This document shows positions 1 to 6,431 of a stretch of DNA of 64,000 bases, piece by piece. Numbering within the stretch: the stretch's first letter is position 1; each line of letters opens with the position of its first letter. The notes below the pieces were generated by a model that was given only the letters and a program-made list of their open reading frames with translations, was not told where the DNA came from and ran no database searches. The DNA comes from AC-32 sp963717725 (GTDB lineage Bacteria > Actinomycetota > Thermoleophilia > Gaiellales > Gaiellaceae), in NCBI GenBank assembly GCA_963717725.1, contig CAVQWS010000010.1:1-64000 (forward strand). Direction: 5' to 3'. The translations under genes and the position numbers were made by a program.

Positions 1-247
1 TCCACTCGGCCAGCGCGACCATCGCGATGTTGATCAGCAAGTAGAAGAGCCCGAGCGTAAAGATGATCAATGGCAGCGTCAGGATGGCAAGAATCGGCTT
101 GATCACAGCGTTTGCGATCCCGAGCACGAGTGCGCCGATGAAGTAGGCCCAGAAGCCGTGGATCGAGACGCTGTCCCAGATCGCGTTGGCGACCCAGAGG
201 GCCAGGGCGTTGATCCCGATCGCGAGCGCGATGCGCAAGAGCATCAT
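1..247 (-). CDS. phage holin family 4 / YvlD-like membrane protein (partial, C-terminus outside window)
   Basis: Reading the minus strand from the double ATG at 247/244 gives at least 82 residues of continuous hydrophobic protein running off the left edge. It shows three membrane segments and the signature NAVIKPILAILTLPLI followed by FTLGLFYLLINI. This is typical of the small four-helix membrane proteins grouped as phage holin family 4 (PF04020, YvlD). Despite the family name these are chromosomal proteins of unknown role, not evidence for a prophage. The gene is divergent from the flavin reductase at 292, with about 45 bases between. The start at 247 or 244 cannot be separated. Confidence 0.8.
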   Translation of the reverse strand, partial: MMLLRIALAIGINALALWVANAIWDSVSIHGFWAYFIGALVLGIANAVIKPILAILTLPLIIFTLGLFYLLINIAMVALAEW

Positions 248-279
248 GTCGGCGCGAGTCTAACGCGCTTCGGGTCGGC

Positions 280-285
280 TAGGGT
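280..285 (+). promoter_or_regulatory. -10 element TAGGGT for the flavin reductase
   Basis: TAGGGT fits the actinobacterial TANNNT pattern and lies six bases before the ATG at 292. Transcription would then start at or next to the start codon, giving a leaderless mRNA. No Shine-Dalgarno sequence is seen before the ATG. Inference from spacing only. Confidence 0.45.
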
Positions 286-291
286 CGCGGC

Positions 292-912
292 ATGCCGCCG
301 ACGATCGTCGGGCTCGGAGGCTCGCTCAGGGAAGGGTCGACGAGCAGGTCGGCGCTGCAGCGGGCGCTCGCCGGCGCGGCGACCGCGGGCGCCGAGACGA
401 CGCTGCTCGACCTGCGCGAGCTCGACCTGCCGATGTACGACCCCGACGACGACGAGCCGACCGAGGCGGCGGCGACGCTGATCGAGTCCTGCCACGCGGC
501 GGACGGCCTGCTCTGGAGCAGCCCGCTCTACCAGGGGACGATCTCCGGCGCGTTCAAGAACGCGCTCGACTGGCTGCACGTGCTCGGCCGGCGCGACCCG
601 CCGTACCTGCACGACAAGGTGATCGGCCTGATCAGCGCGGCCGGCGGCACGCAGGGGCTGCAGGCGATCAACACGATGGAGTTCTCGGCGCGTGCGTTGC
701 GGGGCTGGGCCGTGCCGTACGTCGTCCCGATTCCGGCCTCCTGGCAGGTCTTCGGCGACGACGGCTCGATCCGCGACGAGACGGTCGAGAGCCAGCTCGA
801 GCGGCTCGGCGGCGAGGTCGTGCGGGTCACGGAGCGCTTCGCCGCAGACCCGACGCTGCACCGCCAGGCCGAGTGCGCCGAGGCGGCCGAGCGCGTGGTC
901 GCCCCCGCGTAG
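292..912 (+). CDS. NADPH-dependent FMN reductase family protein
   Basis: A 206-residue flavodoxin-fold protein. The N-terminal GLGGSLREGSTSRSAL is the phosphate-binding loop of NADPH-dependent FMN reductases (SsuE/ArsH/azoreductase-like, PF03358). The middle motif SSPLYQGTISGAFKNALDW (about residues 79-97) is the second flavin-contacting region of the family. Length is normal. It likely reduces free FMN or a quinone/azo-type substrate in the cytoplasm; the specific substrate cannot be read from sequence. No sulfonate or arsenate genes lie nearby. The ATG follows a TANNNT hexamer at leaderless spacing, which supports this start. It is followed after 24 bases by tRNA-Thr. Confidence 0.85.
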   Translation: MPPTIVGLGGSLREGSTSRSALQRALAGAATAGAETTLLDLRELDLPMYDPDDDEPTEAAATLIESCHAADGLLWSSPLYQGTISGAFKNALDWLHVLGRRDPPYLHDKVIGLISAAGGTQGLQAINTMEFSARALRGWAVPYVVPIPASWQVFGDDGSIRDETVESQLERLGGEVVRVTERFAADPTLHRQAECAEAAERVVAPA

Positions 913-919
913 GCGCGGC

Positions 920-925
920 TAGACT
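920..925 (+). promoter_or_regulatory. -10 element TAGACT for tRNA-Thr
   Basis: TAGACT lies 11 bases before the first base of the tRNA at 937, the expected position for a tRNA promoter -10 hexamer. The same hexamer is used before thyX in this window. No convincing -35 was identified. Confidence 0.45.
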
Positions 926-936
926 TCGCGCGCCCC

Positions 937-1009
937 GCCGACGTAGCTCAGCTGGTAGAGCACTTCACTCGTAATGAAGGGGTCCCCGGTTCGAGTCCGG
1001 GCGTCGGCT
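937..1009 (+). tRNA. tRNA-Thr (anticodon CGT)
   Basis: A full cloverleaf can be drawn. Acceptor stem GCCGACG (937-943) pairs with CGTCGGC (1002-1008). The D arm is GCTC/GAGC, and the anticodon stem CTTCA/TGAAG encloses loop CTCGTAA with anticodon CGT at 970-972. The T arm is CCCGG, TTCGAGT, CCGGG (985-1001) and the discriminator is T1009. No CCA is encoded. Its 3' half from 968 onward is duplicated at 2998-3042, so this tRNA is the integration site of the element that follows. Confidence 0.96.
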
Positions 1010-1011
1010 CT
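968..1011 (+). repeat. attL-like direct repeat inside tRNA-Thr
   Basis: The 3' part of tRNA-Thr from the anticodon loop onward recurs at 2998-3042. Bases 968-998 match 2998-3028 exactly (31 bp). After one extra T at 3029, bases 999-1011 match 3030-3042 (13 bp). This is the classic footprint of a tyrosine recombinase that integrated at a tRNA 3' end and restored the tRNA. Confidence 0.85.
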
Positions 1012-1015
1012 CAGA

Positions 1016-1041
1016 GACCCGCTGGAAACGGCCGGTTTTTT
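1016..1041 (+). terminator. terminator-like hairpin after tRNA-Thr (left copy)
   Basis: ACCCGC (1017-1022) can pair with GCCGGT (1031-1036) with one central C-C mismatch across an eight-base loop, followed by a run of T to 1041. A related, better paired hairpin follows the right-hand repeat at 3047-3069. One of the two is presumably the original tRNA terminator. Confidence 0.5.
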
Positions 1042-1070
1042 CGTAGCCATCAAACGGTCGCCGCGGGGGC

Positions 1071-1100
1071 GTGTCTACAAAATCGGCCTTTGTGTCTACA
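1071..1100 (+). repeat. paired GTGTCTACA direct repeats, left end of element
   Basis: GTGTCTACA occurs at 1071-1079 and 1092-1100, spaced 21 bases (two helical turns). The same sequence appears near the right end at 2883-2902. Such paired repeats near att sites resemble integrase arm-type binding sites; this role is inference. No gene is recognised between 1042 and 1249. Confidence 0.45.
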
Positions 1101-1249
1101 GCTAGCGCGAAACAGCCCCGAGCGCCAGGCAGATGGCGTACGACGTTGCGATAAACGGCCTCGGAGGGAACGGGTAGCCCTTTGGTGCGCTGATCGCCGG
1201 TCATCGCCTCACGTTCCGCTCGTGCGACGATGCGGTCAAGACTGAGTCA

Positions 1250-2035
1250 ATGAGCGCCCAGGCCGCTGACCTCATCGAGACAAATTTCGTCGAGTTCCTG
1301 CTGTCGATGGGGAGAGCTGGCGGCGCCGTCGAACGGCTAGACGACGAGATCGCGTGGACGATCGGGGGTTCGCCGATCGGGTACCACAACGCGGTTGTCC
1401 GATGCACCGCCTCCGAAGGGCGGAGCGGTTTTTTGGTGGAGGAGTGGCGGGATGCACTGCGGCAGCGCTCCCTTCCGGGCTCGTGGCACTGGACCCCAGG
1501 GATGCATCCTCACGATCTCCCCCGTCTCCTTCTGGATGCGGGCTTCGAAGACGGGGGCAATGAACCTGCGATGGCCGCACAGCTCGCCGCCTTGGCTGAC
1601 ATGCCCATGGCCACCGAGTTGCAGGTCACGCCTGTCGAGGACTCCTCTGCCCTCGACGAGTACCGCCAGGTTCTCGCCGCTGGGTTCGGTGAGGGGCCCA
1701 AGGAGGCCGACTGGGTCGCCAGCGTCTTCGCCATCATTGGACTCGAACCACACAGTCGATGGCGCCACTTCGTCGGCACGGTGGCAGACGATCCTGTCGC
1801 CACCGCCTCCACCCTGCTGACCGACTCGACCGCAGGCATCTACTTCGTCTGCACGCGGCCCGACGCCCGCCGACGTGGCTTTGGTGCCGCGATCACCAAC
1901 GAAGCGATGCGCCACGCGGCACGCACCGGAGCCACGTTCGCCGTCCTCGGCTCCTCGCCGATGGGGCAGCGCATTTACGAGCGGCTCGGATTCCGAACCA
2001 TCTTCTCCACCCGGCTCTTCGAGCTGGACGCGTAG
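1250..2035 (+). CDS. GNAT family N-acetyltransferase
   Basis: A 261-residue protein. The N-terminal half (about 1-120) resembles the extra domain found in two-domain GNAT proteins. The C-terminal half carries the acetyl-CoA loop, TRPDARRRGFGAAITNEAM (about residues 203-221), followed by YERLGFR near the end, the usual last strand of the fold. It would transfer an acetyl group from acetyl-CoA to a small amine or protein N-terminus; the substrate is unknown. It lies inside the tRNA-Thr element and is its largest cargo gene. No good Shine-Dalgarno precedes the ATG, and a start further downstream cannot be excluded. Confidence 0.75.
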   Translation: MSAQAADLIETNFVEFLLSMGRAGGAVERLDDEIAWTIGGSPIGYHNAVVRCTASEGRSGFLVEEWRDALRQRSLPGSWHWTPGMHPHDLPRLLLDAGFEDGGNEPAMAAQLAALADMPMATELQVTPVEDSSALDEYRQVLAAGFGEGPKEADWVASVFAIIGLEPHSRWRHFVGTVADDPVATASTLLTDSTAGIYFVCTRPDARRRGFGAAITNEAMRHAARTGATFAVLGSSPMGQRIYERLGFRTIFSTRLFELDA

Positions 2036-2068
2036 CTCGCCCTTGATGGCGCATCCAGTCTCGCCGAC

Positions 2069-2074
2069 TACGAT
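2069..2074 (+). promoter_or_regulatory. -10 element TACGAT for small gene at 2081
   Basis: TACGAT sits six bases before ATG 2081. The related gene on the other strand has TAGCAT at the same position relative to its own ATG (2809-2814). The shared arrangement supports both starts and leaderless transcription. Confidence 0.4.
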
Positions 2075-2080
2075 GTGGTC

Positions 2081-2287
2081 ATGAATCCTGTGAAGAAGCT
2101 GATGTCTTGGTGGCGCGGGCCCACCGACCCAGAGACGCTAGCCTCGGACGAGGCGCAACGTCTGGATGCAGCGCGTCGCCAGACGATCAGAATCTCGCAA
2201 AACACCGCGGCTCGCGGCAGCTCGCTCCTTTCGGCTCCCACGCCGGACGTGGTCGATCCAGGGAGCGAGGACAGCCACTCCCGCTGA
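2081..2287 (+). CDS. small element-encoded protein, paralogue A
   Basis: A 68-residue protein beginning MNPVKKLMSWWRGPTDPE. It has a short aromatic/basic N-terminal segment, then a charged EAQR...R.TIR.SQ region, then DVVDP near the end. The same order of motifs (MNPxKxLxxW, TDPE, EAQR, TIRxSQ, DVxDP) is found in the convergent small gene at 2628-2801, so the two are paralogues. I do not recognise the family. The N-terminus could be a short amphipathic membrane anchor. GTG 2075 is in frame upstream, but the paralogue aligns from ATG 2081 and a TANNNT hexamer is correctly placed for it. Confidence 0.6.
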   Translation: MNPVKKLMSWWRGPTDPETLASDEAQRLDAARRQTIRISQNTAARGSSLLSAPTPDVVDPGSEDSHSR

Positions 2288-2289
2288 CA

Positions 2290-2618
2290 GTCGGTCGACC
2301 GAGCGCTGCGGGCTCGCCTACTCCGTCATGGTTGCGCGTGAGCGAATACCTCTCGCCCTCAAGGGTGCCGAGAGCGACCGGCACGGCTTCCTTCCGCAGC
2401 CGGGCAAGTTCAACGGCGAGGGGCGGGAGTCGGTGGGCTGCCACGATCTCCGCCACTCTTGCGCCGCCTTCGCCTTCTCGCTCGGCATGACCGCGGTGGA
2501 GGTAGCTCGGCTGCTTCGCCACTCCGATCCGGTCGTCACCCTAAGCAGTTACGCGGGGCTCGATGATGCGACGGTCGCCAACCTCGGCGAGAAACTCGCG
2601 GCTGGGCTGCCTCGCTGA
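2290..2618 (+). pseudogene. tyrosine recombinase (integrase) C-terminal remnant
   Basis: The frame ending at 2618 contains the catalytic C-terminus of a phage-type tyrosine recombinase: HDLRHSCAAFAFSLGM, then VARLLRHSDPVVTL, then SYAGL with the nucleophilic tyrosine. The HxLRH box, second histidine region and tyrosine are present. The N-terminal DNA-binding domain and the first catalytic arginine region are absent, and there is no plausible start. It lies between the two small paralogues and ends about 380 bases from the right repeat. It is presumably what is left of the enzyme that inserted this element into tRNA-Thr. Confidence 0.8.
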
Positions 2619-2627
2619 AAGTGCCTC

Positions 2628-2801
2628 TTAGCGGCGGCCTTTCGGGTCGAGGACATCATGTGTTGGAGGAATGTTCGGCGGTCCACTGAGCTGTGATGTC
2701 CTGATCGTCTCGCGCTCTACACGCATCCGTTGGGCCTCGGCTTCCGACTCGGGGTCCGTCGCCGGTCGCAGCCAGGCGAGCAAGCTCTTGAGGGGATTCA
2801 T
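2628..2801 (-). CDS. small element-encoded protein, paralogue B
   Basis: A 57-residue protein from ATG 2801, beginning MNPLKSLLAWLRPATDPE. It shares with the protein at 2081-2287 the pattern MNPxKxLxxW, TDPE, EAQR, TIRxSQ and DVxDP in the same order with similar spacing, but is encoded on the opposite strand. Longer starts at 2810 or 2846 exist; the paralogue alignment and a TAGCAT hexamer seven bases upstream favour 2801. Function unknown. Two copies facing each other around the integrase remnant could mean duplication-inversion, or a pair acting together. Confidence 0.6.
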   Translation of the reverse strand: MNPLKSLLAWLRPATDPESEAEAQRMRVERETIRTSQLSGPPNIPPTHDVLDPKGRR

Positions 2802-2808
2802 TGAAAGC

Positions 2809-2814
2809 ATGCTA
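2809..2814 (-). promoter_or_regulatory. -10 element TAGCAT for small gene at 2801
   Basis: On the minus strand TAGCAT lies seven bases before ATG 2801, mirroring the promoter geometry of its paralogue at 2069-2074. Confidence 0.4.
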
Positions 2815-2882
2815 CGCCGTTTCACCGCTTCCCCACCGTAGGCCACGCGGGGTGACCCCTTCCATCCGGGTGAAGGGTCGCC

Positions 2883-2902
2883 GTGTCTACTTCGTGTCTA
2901 CA
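2883..2902 (+). repeat. paired GTGTCTAC(A) direct repeats, right end of element
   Basis: GTGTCTAC at 2883-2890 and GTGTCTACA at 2894-2902 are spaced 11 bases, one helical turn, and match the pair at 1071-1100. They lie about 100 bases inside the right copy of the tRNA repeat. Candidate recombinase arm sites; inference. Confidence 0.45.
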
Positions 2903-2997
2903 GCAAAGGGGAAACCATGGGGTCTGAGGGGGAATCGAGGACTCGGAAAGCCGCATGGTTGGGCCATTCGTCCGCAGGCTCACCACCGCGGGCGACC

Positions 2998-3042
2998 CTC
3001 GTAATGAAGGGGTCCCCGGTTCGAGTCCTGGGCGTCGGCTCT
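2998..3042 (+). repeat. attR-like direct repeat of the tRNA-Thr 3' end
   Basis: A copy of tRNA-Thr positions 968-1011 with a single extra T at 3029. The upstream half of the tRNA is missing, so this is not a second tRNA gene. It marks the right end of the element. Confidence 0.85.
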
Positions 3043-3046
3043 GAAG

Positions 3047-3069
3047 AACCTGCGGTCACGGCGGGTTTT
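3047..3069 (+). terminator. rho-independent terminator after the right tRNA repeat
   Basis: AACCTGC (3047-3053) pairs with GCGGGTT (3061-3067), with one T-G wobble, around a seven-base loop and runs into TTTT. It is better formed than the copy at 1016-1041 and is probably the ancestral tRNA-Thr terminator displaced by the insertion. Confidence 0.55.
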
Positions 3070-3106
3070 CGTGGCCGCAAGCGTGGGTTCCCGGGCTCGG
3101 CTCTCG

Positions 3107-3706
3107 CTATCCGCGCGTGACTCGGTAGTCGATGAACGTCGCGTACTGCGACTGCCGGGCGCCGAGGTGCTCGAGGTCGAGTGAGTCGGAGAAGCCCTCG
3201 AACAGGCGCTTGCCGCCGCCGAGCGCGACCGGGGCGACGATGATCGTCAGCTCGTCGACCAGGCCGGCCTGGAGCGCCTGGCGGATCACGTCGGCGCCGC
3301 CCATCACGTGCACGTCCTTGTCGCCCGCGGCAGCGATCGCGCGCTCGATGGCCGGCCGCACGCCGTCGACGAACGTGAACGCGCCGCCCTCGGGCTCCTC
3401 GTCGGGACGGTGCGTGACGATGAAGAACGGCACGCCCCAGGGGTTCTTGTCGCCCCAGTGTCCTGACGCTTCGTAGGTCGCTCGCCCGCCGACGACCGCG
3501 CCCATTGTCGCGATCATCTGCGAGAGCCAGGCGGCGTCCTCGCCTGTCGCCTCGCCGCGAGTCTCTTCGTCGTACGTCCAGGGACCGCCCATCACCCAGT
3601 AGTGCAGACGCTCCCCGCCCTCGCCGAGCCCGTTGCCGGGGCCATCGTTCGGGCCGGCGACATACCCGTCGACGGATGTCGTGATCGCTGCCATGACCTT
3701 TGCCAT
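3107..3706 (-). CDS. dihydrofolate reductase family (RibD C-terminal-like) protein
   Basis: A 199-residue protein with the fold of the RibD C-terminal/DHFR-like reductases (PF01872). The N-terminus is MAKVMAAITTSVDGYVAGP, the central GAVVGGRATYE aligns with the nucleotide-binding region, and VHVMGGADVIRQALQAGLV plus LGGGKRLFEG form the conserved C-terminal core. Members are NADPH-binding reductases, mostly without known substrates in actinobacteria. The start has a clear GAGGAG Shine-Dalgarno. It stands alone, convergent with the element and followed upstream by the SRPBCC gene on the same strand. Confidence 0.85.
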   Translation of the reverse strand: MAKVMAAITTSVDGYVAGPNDGPGNGLGEGGERLHYWVMGGPWTYDEETRGEATGEDAAWLSQMIATMGAVVGGRATYEASGHWGDKNPWGVPFFIVTHRPDEEPEGGAFTFVDGVRPAIERAIAAAGDKDVHVMGGADVIRQALQAGLVDELTIIVAPVALGGGKRLFEGFSDSLDLEHLGARQSQYATFIDYRVTRG

Positions 3707-3777
3707 CTCGCGCTCCTCACCGGTCGCTGTCGAACATACGACCGGCGGGAGCGCAGAGACTCATCGGCCTAGCTGGT

Positions 3778-4617
3778 TCAAGTGGCCTTGCCGGCTTCGA
3801 TCTCGCCGCGCCACTCGCCGCTTTCGGTGCCGCGGCTTTCGATCAGCTCCTTGAACCGCCTCAGGTCGCCGCCGACGCGCTTGGCGTCGAGGCCGGCGGC
3901 CGAGCCGAGCTGCTCGAGCGGGCCTTCGGCCTGGTAGCTCATCGAGAGGCGGATCAGCGTCTTCGACTCGCCGAGCGACTCGAAGCTGACCGTGCCGCGC
4001 GTCTTCTTGCCGTCCTCGCTCATCCAGCTGATCTGCTTGTCCGGGTGCTGCTCGAGGATCTTCGCGTCCCACTCGGCGGTGTGGCCGCCGATCGTGGCGA
4101 CCCAGTGCAGACGTGTGTCGCCGTGCTGCCGGACGTCGTCGACGCCCTCCATGAAGAGCGGGAACTCCTCGAACTGCGTCCACTGGTTGTACGCGGTCGA
4201 GACCGGCACGGCGACCTCGATCGATTCGTCGATCGTGCTGATCGCGGAGCCGTGCGAGCCGTGGTTGCCGCGGAGCTTGAGCGCAGCGCCCGCCGCGGCC
4301 GCGCCGCCGCCGAGCACGAGCATCGTGTTGCGGAGCTTGTGGCTGCGCTTCTGCTTCCGCTCGACGCGGCCCCACGCCTGCTGCAGGTTCTTGGTCATCC
4401 TGTCGAGCTCGCGCCGGAGCTGCTTGTCGTTGGCGAGCCGCGTCGCGGCGGCCAGGAAGCCCACGCGCTTGGCGGCGCGGCGCTTCGCCTTGGCTCCATG
4501 GCCCATCGCCGAGAGCAGTTCCTTGCGGAACTTCTTGTCGCGCGAGAGCGCGAGCGCGAAGTCCTTGCTGGAGGCCGCATGGTCCTTAACGGCCTGCGTC
4601 TTGGTGCGTCCGAACAT
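3778..4617 (-). CDS. SRPBCC (START-like) family membrane-associated protein
   Basis: A 279-residue protein. Residues about 1-95 are strongly basic and helical (KRRAAKRVGFLAAATRLAND). A glycine/alanine-rich hydrophobic segment follows (TMLVLGGGAAAAGAAL), and the C-terminal half is an SRPBCC/polyketide cyclase-like domain: IEVAVPVSTAYNQWTQFEEF, GVDDVRQHG, and SWMSEDGKKTRGTVSFE. This matches actinobacterial SRPBCC proteins annotated as cyclase/dehydrase, of unknown ligand. ATG 4617 is preferred because AGGAAAGG sits six bases upstream; the ATG at 4623 would touch the Shine-Dalgarno. The gene is divergent from the DedA gene. Confidence 0.75.
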   Translation of the reverse strand: MFGRTKTQAVKDHAASSKDFALALSRDKKFRKELLSAMGHGAKAKRRAAKRVGFLAAATRLANDKQLRRELDRMTKNLQQAWGRVERKQKRSHKLRNTMLVLGGGAAAAGAALKLRGNHGSHGSAISTIDESIEVAVPVSTAYNQWTQFEEFPLFMEGVDDVRQHGDTRLHWVATIGGHTAEWDAKILEQHPDKQISWMSEDGKKTRGTVSFESLGESKTLIRLSMSYQAEGPLEQLGSAAGLDAKRVGGDLRRFKELIESRGTESGEWRGEIEAGKAT

Positions 4618-4696
4618 GCCCATCCTTTCCTCGAAGTCTTCTAGGACTCGTTCCGCTGAGGACCGACCCCAAACACGGGGGTAGTGTCCGGCGCTC

Positions 4697-5296
4697 GTGT
4701 TCAGCCAATTCACCGATCTCGTGGCACATGCCTCGGGCTGGGCCTACGCGATCCTCTTCGTGCTGGCGTTCCTGGACGCGCTCATCCCGATCGTGCCGAG
4801 CGAGACCTCGGTCATCACGGCGGGGGTCGTCGCGGCGGCTGGAGACCTCAGTCTGCCGCTCGTGATCGTGTTCGCCGCGACCGGCGCCTTCGCCGGCGAC
4901 AACACCTCGTACTGGATCGGCCACCGCTACGGGACACGGGTCGAGAAGCGGTTCTTCGACGGCGAGAAGGCGAGGGAGCGAGTCGCGTGGGCTCACCGCC
5001 AGATCGAGGAGCGCGGCGGTGAGTTGATCGTGATCGCACGATTCATCCCAGCGGGCCGCACCGTGGTGACGCTCAGCTGTGGGACCCTCGGCTACCCGTG
5101 GCGCCGCTTCGTCCTGTTCGACGCGATCGCCGCCACGACCTGGGCGCTCTACGCGTCGCTGCTCGGCTACGTCGGCGGTCACACCTTCGAGGCGCAGCCT
5201 TGGAAGGGCCTGCTGCTCGCGTTCGCGATCGCGTTCGCCGTCACCGGCGGGATCGAGCTCGTCCGGTGGTGGCGGAGGCGGCGGCAGGAGGCCTAG
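4697..5296 (+). CDS. DedA family membrane protein
   Basis: A 199-residue DedA/SNARE-associated (VTT domain) membrane protein. Family landmarks are the acidic motif IVPSETSVITAG (about residues 33-44), GDNTSYWIGHRYG (about 69-81) and the arginine-containing re-entrant motif RFIPAGRTVVTLSCG (about 115-129). Family members are thought to act as lipid transporters or in membrane homeostasis; E. coli YqjA/YghB are the best-studied examples. Five or so hydrophobic segments are visible and the C-terminus is basic (RWWRRRRQEA). The start is GTG with TAGTGT nine bases upstream. It converges on the cyclophilin gene. Confidence 0.85.
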   Translation: MFSQFTDLVAHASGWAYAILFVLAFLDALIPIVPSETSVITAGVVAAAGDLSLPLVIVFAATGAFAGDNTSYWIGHRYGTRVEKRFFDGEKARERVAWAHRQIEERGGELIVIARFIPAGRTVVTLSCGTLGYPWRRFVLFDAIAATTWALYASLLGYVGGHTFEAQPWKGLLLAFAIAFAVTGGIELVRWWRRRRQEA

Positions 5297-5754
5297 GGCT
5301 CGGCGAGCTCGACGCGCTCGATCAGGGCCGGCTCGCGCGGCTTGTCGTTCGCGTCCGTGTCCGACTTCTCGATCGAGTCGACCGCGTCCATGTCGCCGGT
5401 GACCTTGCCGAAGACGGTGTGCTTGCCGTCGAGCCAGGGCGCCGCGCCGGTCGTGACGATGAAGAACTGGCTGCCGTTCGTGTTCGGGCCGGCGTTGGCC
5501 ATCGCGAGGGCGCCGCGCTCGATCTTGTGGTCGTTGAACTCGTCCTCGAAGGTGTAGCCCGGGCCGCCCATGCCGGTGCCGGTCGGGTCGCCGCCCTGGA
5601 TCATGAAGTCCGGGATCACGCGGTGGAAGACGACGCCGTCGTAGAAACCGTCGCCCGCGAGCTTGCGGAAGTTCTCGACGGTCTTGGGCGCGTCGTCGTC
5701 GTAGAGCTCGACCTCGATCGCCCCGTGGTTGGTGTGCAGCGTGGCGGCGCTCAT
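5293..5754 (-). CDS. peptidyl-prolyl cis-trans isomerase, cyclophilin type
   Basis: A 153-residue single-domain cyclophilin catalysing proline isomerisation. Characteristic blocks are VVFHRVIPDFMIQGGDPTG (about residues 46-64), GSQFFIVTTGAAPWLDGKHT (about 95-114) and VFGKVTGDMDAV. The catalytic arginine is in FHRVIP, and tryptophan of the drug-binding pocket is in PWLDG. No signal peptide, so cytoplasmic. Length is typical of short bacterial enzymes. Its 3' end overlaps the DedA stop by four bases (convergent). Confidence 0.95.
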   Translation of the reverse strand: MSAATLHTNHGAIEVELYDDDAPKTVENFRKLAGDGFYDGVVFHRVIPDFMIQGGDPTGTGMGGPGYTFEDEFNDHKIERGALAMANAGPNTNGSQFFIVTTGAAPWLDGKHTVFGKVTGDMDAVDSIEKSDTDANDKPREPALIERVELAEP

Positions 5755-5843
5755 CTCTCTGCACCCTAGCTCTTACGAACTCTTCAGCGCGATCACAGGC
5801 GACGTTCAGCTTCGGTTGCGAAGTTGGGTCTCGTAGTCGACCG

Positions 5844-5853
5844 AAAGGAGGTG
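5844..5853 (+). promoter_or_regulatory. strong Shine-Dalgarno AAAGGAGGTG
   Basis: A near-perfect anti-16S match five bases before ATG 5859. It fixes the start of the secreted protein and is among the best ribosome binding sites in the window. Confidence 0.8.
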
Positions 5854-5858
5854 AAGCG

Positions 5859-6323
5859 ATGAACGGCAACGTCAAGCGCTGGACGCCGGAGCGGATCGTC
5901 GTGCTTGCGGCCCTCGCGTTCGGCATCACCGCCGGGACCTACGGGATCGCGAGCGCGGCGAGCGGGTCGAGCTCGAACGGCTCGTCGGCGGCGAGCGCAC
6001 CGCAGTTCGCCGCGAGCGGCCCGGCCGCCGCCCCCAGCGGGGGGCAGTCGTGGGGCCGGCAGCGGAGCGACGAGACGCCGCTGACGGGTGACGCGCTGAG
6101 CAAGGTGACGGCTCTCGCCAAGGCGAAGGTGCCCGGCGGGACGATCGTCCGCGTCGAGACCGACGCCGACGGCAACTCGGCCTACGAGGCCCACATGGCC
6201 AAGGCCGACGGGTCGCCGGTGACGGTCTACGTGAACAAGCAGTTCGAGGTCGTCAGCGTCGAGTCGGGCATGCCCGGAAGGCCCGGCCCGCAGCAGTCGT
6301 CCTCGAGCGGCGCGAGCGCCTAG
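5859..6323 (+). CDS. secreted PepSY-like domain protein
   Basis: A 154-residue exported protein. Residues 1-36 are a signal peptide (basic start MNGNVKRW, hydrophobic LAALAFGITAGTYGIASAAS). A Ser/Ala/Gly/Pro-rich linker follows to about residue 75. The folded part LTGDALSKVTALAKAKVPGG...RVETDADGNSAYEAHMAK...VYVNKQFEVV matches the PepSY-type alpha/beta repeat seen in secreted actinobacterial proteins. The tail is another Ser-rich stretch. Probable extracytoplasmic inhibitor or binding module; no partner gene is seen. Expression is set by a very strong Shine-Dalgarno. Confidence 0.7.
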   Translation: MNGNVKRWTPERIVVLAALAFGITAGTYGIASAASGSSSNGSSAASAPQFAASGPAAAPSGGQSWGRQRSDETPLTGDALSKVTALAKAKVPGGTIVRVETDADGNSAYEAHMAKADGSPVTVYVNKQFEVVSVESGMPGRPGPQQSSSSGASA

Positions 6324-6338
6324 CCCGCGTCGGAGAAT

Positions 6339-6366
6339 GGGCTCGCCCTGGCGCCGGGGCGAGCCC
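6339..6366. terminator. bidirectional stem-loop between PepSY-like gene and aconitase
   Basis: Bases 6339-6348 and 6357-6366 form a perfect 10-bp GC-rich stem with an eight-base loop between two convergent genes. There is no T-run on either side, so it may act as a transcription barrier or RNA-stabilising hairpin rather than a classic intrinsic terminator. Confidence 0.6.
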
Positions 6367-6431
6367 GTGCCTGCGCGGTGAAGTTTCTCTCGCGTGGGCC
6401 AGCGTGCTCTCGCCAGGACTCCGGCGGTCAG

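Larger units (their letters stand above)
968..3042 (+). mobile_element. small decayed integrative element in tRNA-Thr
   Basis: The roughly 2 kb between two copies of the tRNA-Thr 3' end carries a GNAT acetyltransferase gene, two related small genes in opposite orientations, and the C-terminal fragment of a tyrosine recombinase. Short direct repeats of GTGTCTACA sit just inside both ends. The segment is visibly less GC-rich than its neighbours. The integrase lacks its N-terminal region and the right-hand repeat has one inserted base, so the element is probably immobile. The tRNA repeat plus integrase remnant is direct evidence; the name 'element' and its immobility are inference. Confidence 0.75.

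Noticed and set aside
965..1204. Minus-strand open frame covering tRNA-Thr, with SRRPDSNRGPLHYE at its end
   Set aside because: The C-terminus is the antisense translation of the tRNA itself, a well-known false protein. The part before it has no recognisable features.
2998..3042. Possible second tRNA-Thr gene
   Set aside because: Only the 3' half is present and the T stem is broken by an extra T; the acceptor 5' strand and D arm are missing. It is an att-site copy.
2898..3080. Minus-strand open frame over the right tRNA repeat (TRTGDPFITRV)
   Set aside because: Same tRNA-derived artefact as at 965-1204.
3700..4644. Long plus-strand open frames opposite the SRPBCC gene and similar antisense frames across the window
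   Set aside because: High GC content makes long open frames common in non-coding frames. These have no motifs, poor starts and lie opposite genes with clear homology.
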